This document shows, piece by piece, positions 34,901 to 45,100 of a stretch of DNA of 64,000 bases (position 1 is the stretch's first letter; every line of letters begins with the position of its first letter). Location: assembly GCA_903835075.1 (NCBI GenBank), contig CAILLM010000003.1, positions 1 through 64,000 of the forward strand, given 5' to 3'. The stretch comes from Candidatus Staskawiczbacteria bacterium (GTDB taxonomy: Bacteria; Patescibacteria; Paceibacteria; Paceibacterales; Staskawiczbacteraceae). Both the position numbers and the translations under genes were made by a program. Below the pieces are notes generated by a model. That model made no database searches and was not told where the DNA came from. It worked only from the letters and a program-made list of their open reading frames with translations.

Positions 34901-37900
34901 GCCATCGCAATCCGAATAATAAAGGCAATATGCGCTATCACCACCACAAACACCGTTTATCCCACAACTAAACTGCCCATTACAACCATTATTAGCCCAA
35001 CAATCTTGCCCTGCATTGCCAGACGTGCAATAACCGTATGGGCTACATTGACCAGAAATACAGGTTTCATTAAGGTTACAACTGTCTCCGTCAGAAATAA
35101 GTGCTTGACAGAAACCTCCATTCCAGTATTTACCAGATCCGCAAATTACTGTTCCATTGTTACTGAATGATGATGAAAAACTCGGTGGACCATAGCTTAC
35201 ACCGGTCATATCAATTGTTCCATAATTATATACAGAGCTTTGGTATAAACCACCATAAATGTAGTTATAATTTGCATCAACAGTTACTGTGCTATAAAAA
35301 TTTCCTGCATGGATTTCACCCATGCTAAGCTCTACTGGAGAATAGAAATATCCACCTGAAATCATTGCACCCGAGTTTAATACAACCGGAACATTAAATG
35401 TTCCTCCAGACACGTTTGTACCTTGGAAAGAAAGTGACCCGTTGCCATCAATTTGCCATGCGCCAGACCCAAAATTATATCCATAAGGAACCGTCACATA
35501 AGCGTTACCAAGGTGCACCGTTGAGCCATCAGGAGGAACTATATGGTTATCCCAATTTAATTGATCATCCCAATAAGTGCCGTTTCCCTGCCCAGTCCAA
35601 GTGAAAGAAGATGGCATACAGACACTATTTACGCAAGCTAAAAATCCTTCACACTCTGTGCTCGTGTTGCACGTTGCCCCCATTCCTCCGCAGGTATTAT
35701 AAGGGGCGCCTGGGTCACGGTATGCAGAACAATTATTATTAGCACAATACATTCCGCTGTTATAGCCACCAGGACATGAAGCACCTACACCTCCACAAAT
35801 AGTTTGACATTCACCACCCAAACCACCATCATAAGCATTTGTAGCACACTGAATACTTGTCGTACAACTTGCGCCATTATTTAAAAGTTGAGAACACTGG
35901 CTTCCGTCAAAATACTGACCATAATCACAAGAAGACACCGTACACTGATTTGTATTCCAAGACTTGCCACTTGGGCAAAGGTAGCCCCCACTATAATCTG
36001 TGACTGTTGCGCCAAGCATGTCTGGTGGACCATAACTTGTCCCGATTGCATCAATTGTTCCATAGTTATCTACGGTGCTGGTATAAGTTCCACCATAAAT
36101 ATATGCACCAACTTCATTCAATACACTTACCGGGTACATACCATATTGGATTACGCCATAATTGTCTATTCCAATTCCGCCACCCGTGTTTGTCAGGGCT
36201 CCACTGATGTTTGCAATGGTGCCCATGTTGTTAATACCAAAACCAGCACCATTATTGTTAAAAGTCCCGCTGATATCGGTGATTATTCCGCCATTATTTT
36301 CTATGCCAGAAGCACCGTCGCTATTATTATCATTAACTACTCCACTAATATTGGTGATTGTTCCATAATTTAAAATCCCTGCACCAGAAGTACTAATTGT
36401 GAAAGTTCCGGTAATATCAGTTATAGTGCCATTATTAACAATTCCATACCCACTTGTATTATTGATTGTTACATTATCCAAAACAACTCCTCCGAAGTTG
36501 TCGTTTTTATTTGTATAACCATAAGGAATAACTGGACTATTTAGTGAATTTGAATCAATCATAATACTTGCACCCTCTGGTGGCAAGCCCAACGTCCCTC
36601 CTTCCGCCCAATTTTGGGAATCTGTCCAATTATCGCTGTTTCCGCCAACCCAGTGGAAAGTTGGAGCTGCTGCAGGGCATTGTTTTGCGTTCGGGTCCCA
36701 TGTCCCATTGTCAGGACAAATAATTGTCCCACTATTATTTACCGTAGCACCAGTTAAATCTGGCGGAGTCCCATCTGTATAGTCTATAGTTCCGTAGTTC
36801 GTTACAGTTCCTGCAAATGTACCACCTGTTATTGTGCCGCTATTTAGCACTAGAAAAGTAAAATTTCCACCGGTTATTGTACCACCATTTCCGCTATTTC
36901 CAACTGGTCCGTTAAATGTTCCACCAGTTATTGTACCACCATTACTGATATAATAACCACCGTTAAATGTTCCACCATTTATTGAAAAACTATTATTAAA
37001 AATCATGATTGCCGACCCGCTATCCATGGTTACAGTACCCATGTTCATAGATCCACTAAAATTTATTACGGGATCAGCCATATTGCCAGTATCTGGAATA
37101 TAAATATCTGAACCATCTGGTGGCACAGCACCATCTTGCCAGTTAGCATCGGTGTTCCAGTCTCCGCCGTTATTCCCGCCAACCCAATAATAAATTGGGT
37201 CAACAATGTAATCAAAATCAACACTACCCGTAACCTTCAAATCAAATTTGTCAGTTGGTGTTTGTAGGTTTGTTAAAAAAACTTTATAGGTGTTGGCAGT
37301 TGTAATGCTATCAAAAGTAGCAACAATTGAGCCTTCTGTTGTATTACCATCTGCATCTGTATAAACCGGATAAACTTCTATTTTTGCAGGGCTATTTAGA
37401 TTTGTAGCCCTTGCATAAATAGTGTTATCATTTTTATTGTTTAGTGGGCTATCAAAAGTTACCCTAACAGATTGTCCGTTAGTTATTGTGGTGTAATTAT
37501 TATCTTGAGTTTTAACTGTGTCATAAATATCAGCTAAAATTGATTGGTCTGTATCAAGCTGAAATGCCTTAGAAATAAAAATGATATTAAAAATTTGTTC
37601 GGACAAATGGGGGACCGTCCATTCAACGTAATCTAAATAACCATCACTATTTGTGTCATAAGCGCTAAATACTACTTCTTGATTGCCTTGATTTTCCCAT
37701 TTAATTTTAATTTTATCTTCTTGTCCTACCTTAAATATTTTTGGAATTTTTGTAGAAGCTAAAATATCCGTAAGCGGAGCTTGCGGATCTTCATTAGTGG
37801 CAGAAACTGTTACTTGTTGACCGGTGTTGGTAGTCTCTGAAACAATTTGTGGAGCAGGGGTATCATATTCAACAGCTATGTAGTCTGACAATGGCTCAGC

Positions 37901-38698
37901 TGGCAATGTTGGAGAAACTTCAGGGGTTGGCGCATCTGAATTTCGTTGTGAAGTAGCTTCAGTTGAGGATGGAGTTTCTATTGAAGTTGTTGGGACATCG
38001 GGTGTTACCGGCGAATCTTGAGTTTGTGCAACTTCAGAAGTTACTGGTGCTGTCGTCTGGCTACCGTCAGAAAGATTAACATATGTAGCATCTAAAGTAG
38101 AAATTGTACCTTGCCCAGCAGAACCATCAACAATTGATTGGACTACATCTGCCACGGGTGCTATATTTGCCACAGCATCACCTAAATCAGCAAACATATA
38201 TTTAAACGCACCTCCAATACTAGCCAAAGCAGTACTACATCCTTTTACAAAAACATTTTTAGAAATTTTCAATGGAGTTGCAGATAACTGCTGTTTCTGA
38301 ACCAATGATAGTTGTTGGGCTGTTTTCCTTGTAGATATATTTTTTGCTTGCTCTGCACTTACCGTTGTTAGCCTTATGTTTTGTGCCCCTCGTGGCAACT
38401 GCGCCAAAAATTTACCACTTATAATTTGACTTTTAGGAATCAATGTCACCCACTTAGCTGGTTGGCCGGCAACAATTTGTTCTTGTTTTATAGTAGAACC
38501 TTTTACAACCTTATTTGCAGGTATTTTTGGAAACAAAATAGCAGAACTAACCCCCAAAACTAAAAACAAAAATACAACTGAAACGCAAGACCAAATAATT
38601 ATATTTTTCTTTCTTTGTTTTTTTGCCAATTTTTTTCCTTCGTATGCGACAATAAGCTCTGGTGGAAAAACTATTTTTTTCTCTTTAGCGCCTGCCAT
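31907..38698 (-). CDS. Giant modular surface protein (2263 aa)
   Basis: Membrane helix near residues 27-50, a Ser/Thr/Pro-rich linker (~195-290), then an EWTVPHLSEQIFNIIFISKAF module. Three WVGG...W...NW...VPP modules begin at about 501, 683 and 1033, each followed by beta-helix-like GGTF/GGTI or ISGT-N-N repeats. Four Cys-rich blocks (~922-1020, 1196-1302, 1589-1659, 1790-1820) resemble small disulfide knots. GVCG...P(W)SWGC modules lie at ~1660-1790. Near 2122-2220 is a carboxypeptidase-regulatory-like domain (FLVPQGTYYLTIDTPNYYQ), and a C-terminal membrane helix (~2234-2258) ends in KKGRK. Likely a cell-surface fibre or adhesin. N- and C-terminal parts are paralogous to neighbours. Confidence 0.75.
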   Translation of the reverse strand: MAGAKEKKIVFPPELIVAYEGKKLAKKQRKKNIIIWSCVSVVFLFLVLGVSSAILFPKIPANKVVKGSTIKQEQIVAGQPAKWVTLIPKSQIISGKFLAQLPRGAQNIRLTTVSAEQAKNISTRKTAQQLSLVQKQQLSATPLKISKNVFVKGCSTALASIGGAFKYMFADLGDAVANIAPVADVVQSIVDGSAGQGTISTLDATYVNLSDGSQTTAPVTSEVAQTQDSPVTPDVPTTSIETPSSTEATSQRNSDAPTPEVSPTLPAEPLSDYIAVEYDTPAPQIVSETTNTGQQVTVSATNEDPQAPLTDILASTKIPKIFKVGQEDKIKIKWENQGNQEVVFSAYDTNSDGYLDYVEWTVPHLSEQIFNIIFISKAFQLDTDQSILADIYDTVKTQDNNYTTITNGQSVRVTFDSPLNNKNDNTIYARATNLNSPAKIEVYPVYTDADGNTTEGSIVATFDSITTANTYKVFLTNLQTPTDKFDLKVTGSVDFDYIVDPIYYWVGGNNGGDWNTDANWQDGAVPPDGSDIYIPDTGNMADPVINFSGSMNMGTVTMDSGSAIMIFNNSFSINGGTFNGGYYISNGGTITGGTFNGPVGNSGNGGTITGGNFTFLVLNSGTITGGTFAGTVTNYGTIDYTDGTPPDLTGATVNNSGTIICPDNGTWDPNAKQCPAAAPTFHWVGGNSDNWTDSQNWAEGGTLGLPPEGASIMIDSNSLNSPVIPYGYTNKNDNFGGVVLDNVTINNTSGYGIVNNGTITDITGTFTISTSGAGILNYGTITNISGVVNDNNSDGASGIENNGGIITDISGTFNNNGAGFGINNMGTIANISGALTNTGGGIGIDNYGVIQYGMYPVSVLNEVGAYIYGGTYTSTVDNYGTIDAIGTSYGPPDMLGATVTDYSGGYLCPSGKSWNTNQCTVSSCDYGQYFDGSQCSQLLNNGASCTTSIQCATNAYDGGLGGECQTICGGVGASCPGGYNSGMYCANNNCSAYRDPGAPYNTCGGMGATCNTSTECEGFLACVNSVCMPSSFTWTGQGNGTYWDDQLNWDNHIVPPDGSTVHLGNAYVTVPYGYNFGSGAWQIDGNGSLSFQGTNVSGGTFNVPVVLNSGAMISGGYFYSPVELSMGEIHAGNFYSTVTVDANYNYIYGGLYQSSVYNYGTIDMTGVSYGPPSFSSSFSNNGTVICGSGKYWNGGFCQALISDGDSCNLNETCISGQCSPYGYCTSGNAGQDCWANNGCNGQFSCGINGVCGGDSAYCLYYSDCDGNNYPYCVSNACSESKGVAGSGCGDPSDCVSGSCVDGYCSLPSFDAQGGSINVDSCGTIVSSGTYNLTQSLTASSGNCITVDTGVTGVIIDGRNTYSIENSGSTPGESGIYISYGAEATIQNITIDSTGAGSMGVYVAPGAAITNISATINNTYFSGLWNEGIIGDISGTMTNGGGTGITNYGTITDISGIITNNSGYEGIRNENNAIIDNISGVVDNNSWGSGIVNGYLSSINSISGTVNNNSSGYGIYNGSDAYTASITINGPATITNIDGGIGFYIAGGTVNGSGTLNGDVTVESNATLDLSGGLIINGIVSNNGGTITCPSGQTWDTNQCTSPTLMGNGGYCISDSQCLSNWCSTINKCTNGAEGAECGSINDCDGQLQCIDGVCSNHVTGLVDGVCGSADGQSPSTIPTENLCLQGSPTTVSGIGPWSWGCTSPNGGTDASCNTVTNGTNGGGEDVQVPINGVCGLSDGVSFVLAPTGGLCITGTPTTVSGTGPWAWSCAGSNGGDTVNCSATAIITPPAVTCGDGICNGNESCGTCPSDCVNCGGGPVPPGGTTIVSVISKNPIIQQLQNIPEAVVKQISNVAKEISNFVSNKKEVAIPKTTPLALQGLDFMSVNPLAGFELTPIASDIRFFSNKIPQLKKALESLSIDIKKPADISKLAQTELYLPGLTKTLFTPSEILQLSPLAQNQAIPVEQLTPAKLAKIPSNVVFASASQGLIDFVSALSIDKQGGASQVVSTVSGIQMQLVIKPEQPASRVTQIITLKSPQSAQVLKNSSFSAGYFGAALSASNAVATSENVPTDGVLIQKSDYQEVKPGLFKVEFNAPVVSGQYDVITIIEYKDQKTVPTTTHLTMVVDPEGYIYQNISGMQARVPNATVSIYQLNISTNKYELWPAEKFLQKNPIVTDETGKYSFLVPQGTYYLTIDTPNYYQYKSSSFVVQSGNGIHMDVELQKKSILPAWFSWNLKIMIVFLVIVILLSVMVVLIIVKKGRK

Positions 38699-38795
38699 AA
38701 ATTAGAGAGTTTTTTAAAAAATGTATGCGTTAGTATATTATATAATAATTTCTAGACAACAACAATGCACAAAAAAATGCTAAAACTGTGGATAA

Positions 38796-40139
38796 CTAAA
38801 CCCTTTTTGCGTCTCTGAAAAAATTATAAGCCACTAAGCAAAATAAAATAAATATAAGTACTGTATTCCAATTAATAAGTGCCGATAGATCAAACTCTTT
38901 TTTAAGCGCTATATTGGCATGTATTTCCTTGCCTTCAGCCACGCTAAAAGCGTCTCCTTGAAAAAAGTAATAATTTGGAACTGAAACAGTAATATAATAT
39001 GTTCCGGCAGGCACCAAGAAAGCATAATTTCCGGTTGTGTCAGTTATCTGAGGGTTTTCTTGACCAAATTCGCCAGCACTCCATAACTCATATTTATCAT
39101 TATTAAATCTGTACAGAGAAACTACAGCATTATTTATACGAAGTTCTTTATCACCGGATTTCTCATAAATATATCCTTCGGGATCAATCAATGTAGTAAA
39201 TTTAATATCTTTTTTATTCTCAACTGCACCGCCATAATCTATTGAAGATACAACCTCATATTCCCCTTTTGCCACAGGGGCCTTTATGTCAGCAGTATAA
39301 ATACCATCTTTGTCATCATCATTATAATTAAAATTCAAAACCGTGAATTGTTGGTCTAATTCTGAAGTTATTTTCGTACTATTCTTAACAATATGACTAG
39401 AAGTAATATCAGAACCACTCAATGCTGAAAGTGCCATATTAAAAGATGGAATATATCTACCTGTAAAAGCAACTTTTGGATTATATGATTTAAAAATTAT
39501 ATATCCAGAAACTGCTTTTGCCCGAGCTTTTGGTTTCAAAATTAAATGCATTGACTCTCCTGGAAAAACATTGATTTTTTGAGCTACAACATCGCTATTT
39601 GAAAAATCTAATTTGATTAAAGCATCTATTTTTCTGTTAGCCAACTGAACAAAAACTATTTCTGTTGGTATTTTATTGTCTCCAATTTTTTTAAGTCCTG
39701 GCAAAAAAATATTGTAATTATTAAGGCTTGCCACATCTTCTGCGTTGCTAATGTTTAACTTAGAAAGTATTGCCCCAAAATCAGGAATTTTTTGTGTTAA
39801 ATCAGCAACGGCAAGCGGTAAAAAACTTATAATTGATGGCTGACTTCCCTGCTCTGGCTGTGTTGCCTGTGGGACAGTGTTATTTGATGGAGTTGTATTT
39901 GTATTAATAGGTGGTTTTTTCTCAGGAGTGACTACTGTGTTGCCTACTACTGGCAATATTCTACCGCCAGCACTGCCGCTGCTACTACCGGTTGGCTGGT
40001 CTGTTTGGCTGTCAGACACAAAAACACTCACATTAGAAATTTTTGCAGTAAAAAAACTACTAGCAAATGGTACAAAAACTAAAATAAGAGATACTATAAG
40101 TGCCAACCCCAATATTTTACCTTGTATTTTTTCAACCAT
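38796..40139 (-). CDS. Bitopic surface protein, paralog of the giant protein's C-terminus
   Basis: 447 aa with an N-terminal membrane helix (~9-30) and a C-terminal one (~420-440). Residues ~310-415 (DPEGYIYEKSGDKELRINNAVVSLYRF, NYAFLVPAGTYYITVSVPNYYF) align well with the carboxypeptidase-regulatory-like end of the 2263-aa protein. The middle (~125-300) also matches its LPGLKKI...PTEIVF region. Probably a duplicated anchor module. Confidence 0.65.
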   Translation of the reverse strand: MVEKIQGKILGLALIVSLILVFVPFASSFFTAKISNVSVFVSDSQTDQPTGSSSGSAGGRILPVVGNTVVTPEKKPPINTNTTPSNNTVPQATQPEQGSQPSIISFLPLAVADLTQKIPDFGAILSKLNISNAEDVASLNNYNIFLPGLKKIGDNKIPTEIVFVQLANRKIDALIKLDFSNSDVVAQKINVFPGESMHLILKPKARAKAVSGYIIFKSYNPKVAFTGRYIPSFNMALSALSGSDITSSHIVKNSTKITSELDQQFTVLNFNYNDDDKDGIYTADIKAPVAKGEYEVVSSIDYGGAVENKKDIKFTTLIDPEGYIYEKSGDKELRINNAVVSLYRFNNDKYELWSAGEFGQENPQITDTTGNYAFLVPAGTYYITVSVPNYYFFQGDAFSVAEGKEIHANIALKKEFDLSALINWNTVLIFILFCLVAYNFFRDAKRV

Positions 40140-40142
40140 TTT

Positions 40143-41126
40143 TTATTTATGAATTTTTAATTTTTTAACTTCTGGCTCGCCAGGCTCGCTACTGTCAGAG
40201 CTTTTGCCCTGATTTTTCTTCTTACGCAAAATTAAAATAATAATTATCACCAATACTACAATTATTATCACAGCTCCAACTAACACATAAACCCAAAAAG
40301 GAATTGCTGAAAAGTTAGGCATTGAAAATGCAAATCCTTTGTTTTTGGCCACTGCTGACGGACTTACCACGTTAAAAACTAACCTACTATCCACTGCAAC
40401 CTTGTCGTCACTATAAATTTTAACATCAGCCCAGTAAGAACCAACGTCTAAATTATTGGGAAACTCTACTGAGATATCTTTTGTTTGGAATGATTGAACT
40501 TTTTCTGCAACACTTAATTCTTGCTGACCTAATTGTTTGTTGTGGTATTGGTCAAAAAAAGTTAACCCAACTTTTGTGGGCCCGTTTTCAGTATTCCCGC
40601 TATTCTTAACTTTAATTACAAACTTAATAGGAGAACCTTTTGCTGTATCGGGAATTTGAAAGTTTTGTATTGAAAAATCAGAAACCTTAATGTCAGTAAT
40701 ATCTAAATTAATAGCTACTTCTGCACCAAGTGTTACTTGAACGCCTCCGGGGTTTCCATTTGCAGGCGAAGTATTTACTGTAATTGTTCCTTTATAATTG
40801 CCAAGTGGGGCGCTTGAGGGGACATTGACATCCACTTTCATTGGAAACTGCTGAGTTCCTTTTGGAATATCAAAAGTATTGCCGTTTTCTATTTTTATCC
40901 AGTTACTAATTGTCCCTGCGTCAATTTTAACTGTTGCATGAAGCGTTTGGTCGGGTTTACTTTGAACTAAATAAACATCTTGCTCGTAAAAAGAACCTGG
41001 AACCAAATTTTTATTTGAAACAGATGGTGGGGAAACGCCAAAACCAGCTTTTGCAACACCATTTTGCAAAAAGAAAAGCGCAAAACTTAAAAATAAAAAC
41101 ACTAACGCTTTCTTTTTATAATTCAT
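40143..41126 (-). CDS. Secreted, membrane-anchored beta-sandwich protein
   Basis: 327 aa. Signal peptide ending VAKA-GFG. The first domain (VSPPSVSNKNLVPGSFYEQDVYLVQSKPDQTLHATV) resembles DUF916/COG1470-type domains. A second CARDB/NEW3-like domain (IKFVIKVKNSGNTENGPTKVGLTFFD) follows. A C-terminal membrane helix (~275-298) precedes a charged tail. Probably an envelope companion of the giant proteins, which it abuts by 3 nt. Confidence 0.6.
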   Translation of the reverse strand: MNYKKKALVFLFLSFALFFLQNGVAKAGFGVSPPSVSNKNLVPGSFYEQDVYLVQSKPDQTLHATVKIDAGTISNWIKIENGNTFDIPKGTQQFPMKVDVNVPSSAPLGNYKGTITVNTSPANGNPGGVQVTLGAEVAINLDITDIKVSDFSIQNFQIPDTAKGSPIKFVIKVKNSGNTENGPTKVGLTFFDQYHNKQLGQQELSVAEKVQSFQTKDISVEFPNNLDVGSYWADVKIYSDDKVAVDSRLVFNVVSPSAVAKNKGFAFSMPNFSAIPFWVYVLVGAVIIIVVLVIIIILILRKKKNQGKSSDSSEPGEPEVKKLKIHK

Positions 41127-41153
41127 AGAATATTATTTATTTATATTAAATTA

Positions 41154-42098
41154 TTAAATCGCTGCTTGGGCAGTAAAAGTTGTACTCCCAGAGCATGTTC
41201 CTTTTGTTCCATTTGGAATTGCAATTTGCCAATAACTTGTGTCGTTAACCGGAACAGTTGCCTGCGCAGGTGCTGGTAAATTAGCATTAACATCTGTTGA
41301 TGTATCAGACAAGGCTGTTCCTGTGCCATAAGTAAAACTAGATAATGCATATTGCTGGTTAGCTACAGGAATGCTCCCCCTGGTTGCACAAGTTAAATCA
41401 GTACCAGAAATTTTAAAATCAAGAGCAGTATTTCCCGTGTTGGTTACTGTGGCGGTATGATCACCCGAAGAATTTCCTCCTGGAGCAACCGAGCCATATG
41501 CTATATCGCCAACATTAAGTGATTGCAAATCATTAAGCGTGACCCCAGTAGAAGTATCTGGTGTGCCTGCTCCCACAATATCAGACGCTAACACTGCTGC
41601 CTTCCAAGTTCCTCCGTCTGTGTAATACTGAATAGAAAAATTATGACTAGCAGAATAACTTACATCGCTATCTCCTGTACAGCTTGAATCAGAAGCAGGG
41701 GAGCTGTCAGTCCAAAAATAACAAGTATCGTTGTTTGCATCACCAGAAGTTGCACAAGTTGTTCCATCTTTAAAAACTGCAATAGAAACAGAAGCCAAAT
41801 CTTTACAACTGTTATAATCAGTTACTGTTCCAGTTGCTGTAATTGAAGTTGTGGTATTTTCAGTTAAATTTATTGTGTTACCCCCATTTAAAGAAGCTCC
41901 GGAAGATTCTGGCAATGAGTTAGAAACATCCACAGAAACGCTAGATAAGTCAGCCTTAGAAAACTTTTTTAAATTATGCAATTCTTGCGGATAAATAGTA
42001 ATTAACAAAACTAACAAGCAAACAGCCAAAATCCCCACCAATATCATAAGTGTTTTTACAGATTTTTTTTCAGTATTTAAATCATCTCTATCGTCCAT
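41154..42098 (-). CDS. Membrane-anchored paralog of the 1659-aa protein's C-terminus
   Basis: 314 aa with a membrane helix at ~15-36. The outer part (GDIAYGSVAPGGNSSGDHTATVTNTGNTALDFKISG ... SYWQIAIPNGTKGTCSGSTTFT) is clearly homologous to the last ~230 residues of the upstream 1659-aa protein. Function unknown; it resembles a small subunit or remnant of the same surface structure. Confidence 0.6.
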   Translation of the reverse strand: MDDRDDLNTEKKSVKTLMILVGILAVCLLVLLITIYPQELHNLKKFSKADLSSVSVDVSNSLPESSGASLNGGNTINLTENTTTSITATGTVTDYNSCKDLASVSIAVFKDGTTCATSGDANNDTCYFWTDSSPASDSSCTGDSDVSYSASHNFSIQYYTDGGTWKAAVLASDIVGAGTPDTSTGVTLNDLQSLNVGDIAYGSVAPGGNSSGDHTATVTNTGNTALDFKISGTDLTCATRGSIPVANQQYALSSFTYGTGTALSDTSTDVNANLPAPAQATVPVNDTSYWQIAIPNGTKGTCSGSTTFTAQAAI

Positions 42099-42147
42099 AA
42101 ATTAATTAATTTTAAACTATTAATTATTCTATTACAAGTTAATAAAT

Positions 42148-45100
42148 TTAATTAATAATAAATGAAGTAGACCCTGTGCATGTCCCTTTTGTTCCAGTAG
42201 GCACCGCAACCTGCCAATAAACATTTTGAGTAACAGTTGGAGTTGATTGTGTTGGCTTGTTTAAATTTGCCCCAACATCAGTTGCTGTAACAGACAAAGC
42301 TGTTCCCGCACCATAACTAAAACTACTCAAATTATATTGCTGATTACCAACTGGTATAGAGGATCTAACCGAACACCCCAAATTGTTACCAGCAACTTTG
42401 AATCCTGTTGCAATGTTACCGGTGTTAGTAACTGTTACTGTATGGTTTCCAGTTGTATTATGATTTGGAGTAAGTGAACCATAACTTATGGTTGCCCCAA
42501 CATCAATAGATTTTAATGTATCCATTTCAATCCCCGAAGAAGTTGTTCCTGTACCCCCGCCAATGTGATCTGATGGCGTAATTTTGCAAAGCCAATTTTC
42601 AGAAGAATAAGTCCCCGAATCTGTTGCATCGGCGTAATAATAAACCGGGAATGTGCAAGTATAAATTTGCGTGTTACCCGACCCTCCCGAGGCAACACAC
42701 TGGCTGGTGAGGGTATAATGGTTTGCCCTATCATCACTTGCGCCAACACCAATTCCGCTTCTATATAACACTGCAGTAACTCCAGTTAAGTCGGCGTACC
42801 CGTTAGCGTCGTAGGCAGTTGCCGAGCATACAACATTTTTAGTTGTCCCCTCCATTAAAGTTATGTCAGTTGAAGACAAAGTTGTGGCATCATAAGTTAA
42901 AACACTTCCCGATATATACGGCAAAGTATTAAATTGCCAACCCAAGTTATTACCACCATCGGTGCTGTTTTGTTGTTGAATTGGCTGCGCTGCTCCGTTT
43001 GACGCATTATTATCATAAACAGTTGCATATTGAACATAGGCATGGCCGTGGTTATCAGAAACAACAGCAATGTCTAAGCGTGCTCTACCAGCTTTAGCAC
43101 CGTCGGTTCCGGCTTGATCAGATTTTAACAAAATATTGTGCCCATTTGAACCTTCCAATTGAAACGTGCCGGAAATTGTTGTGGTTGTTGCTTGCGGAAA
43201 AATAATTATTTGGCTTGGCGTAATGGCTGTAAAATTATAAAACGTTGTTGTGCCAGAAATTGTTGTGGTTGCACCAGAAAATACAACCGCACCAAGTTGT
43301 GGCGTAAAAGTTCCTGTATTTGCCCAATTTCCTGTGTTTGTAATTCCATAATTGCTTCCACTTTTAGCATCAAGCGTACCGGCTGTAATATTTACTCCGG
43401 CCACCGTAATATTTGTTGGCAACGTAAATGTTCCGCCATTGCCGTTTATTTTTAAAATTGCATTTGTGTAAGTCCAATTTTTAATATCTCTTGTACCAGA
43501 AGTAGCAGTATATTCCACCGTTGAACCAGCGCTTAGCGTTGGCGTTGAAACAGTTTCTCCGCCTTGCAGTTGAAGCTTTGCAGTTGAAACAAAAGTTGGC
43601 GAAGTTAAATTATTCCCAGCTAAATTAAGAACCCCAGTAGAACTTAAGGTTGTGCTTACTGCCGATTGATTTCCAGCCAAGGTTACTGTGTTTGAGTCAA
43701 TTACAACCGTATCATAAGAACCAGGATAACCCACCCCCTCTACATTTCCCGCTTTTCCCCAAGTAGCACCTAAGTTCCAATTTCCGTTTACAGCATCGTT
43801 GAAAGAAATTGGCGAAGTTGAACCACCATCAGTTATTGTCCAGCCATAAGTTCCTGTTAAAACTCCGCGTGCGGTTGCCGGAGCACCTGTATAATATTTT
43901 GCACCACCTCCGCTAAAGGTTATCCCTGATTTTACGACTTGCCCAGACCAGCCTACTAATATGTTGCTATAGTTGATAGAAGATAACCCAGAGCTTGTGA
44001 ACATACTAGCCATACCTCCGGCAGCAGTAACTCCAGTCACATTCCAAGTGGCAAGATTTTGATTAAATACAGTGGCGCCATTAAACATATTACTCATTGT
44101 TGTAACACTTCCCGTGTTCCAACCACTTATGTTTTGATTAAAAGCGGTACCCGTAAACATATAACTCATATCTGTTACATTCGCAGTGCTCCAACCGCTT
44201 ATATTTTGATTAAAAGCCCCGTCGTATCCAAACGCATAACGCATGTCCGTAACACTTGACATATTCCAACTTCCAATTGGTTGGTTAAATGGTGCGTTAA
44301 AAAACATCGTATTTATAGATTTAGCACTAATCGTATTCCAGTTCCCAATTGGCTGGTTGAATCCTGACGCTCTAAATGTACCAGCAAAACTCGTAACTTT
44401 TGAAACGTCCCAATTATTTATTGTATTGCTACCACCGTTATTAAAGGCGGTGGCGGTAAAAAACATAGACCCCATATTAATAAGACTAGTTGGAGTCCAA
44501 GCTCCAATGTTTTGGTTAAAAGCAGTGTCTGAATCAAACATGGACAGCATAGTTGTAACTTTGGAAACATTCCAACCTCCAATATTTTGGTTGAACACAG
44601 CATCCGATTGAAACATATAACTCATATCCCCCACATTCCCTGTGCTCCAACTTCCGATGGGTTGGTTAAAAACAGTCGAAGTAAACATCCATTTCATATC
44701 AGTAACTTTTGATGTATCCCAATTATTTATCGTATTACTACCACCGTTATTAAAGGCACTGGCGTTGCGGAACATGCTATTCATGGTTGTTACAGCTTCT
44801 GTACTCCAACCACCAATGTTTTGGTTAAAGGCCGTACCAAAAAACATACTAGCCATACCCGTGACCTTTGCGGTGTTCCAACTTCCAATGGACTGATTAA
44901 AATTAGTGTCATAAGCAAACATAGCGGTCATATCTGTAGCACTTATGGTGCTCCAATTTCCAATGGGTTGATTAAATGCAGTATCCTGATAAAACATATA
45001 GCCCATTGTCCCAACCTTTGAAACATCCCAGTTATTTATTGTATTGCTACCACCGTTATTAAAGGCATTAGCACCAAAAAACATATTTGCCGTGTCTGTA

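Noticed and set aside
35888..36373. 161-aa plus-strand frame inside the giant protein gene
   Set aside because: Antisense shadow of the low-complexity beta-helix repeats.
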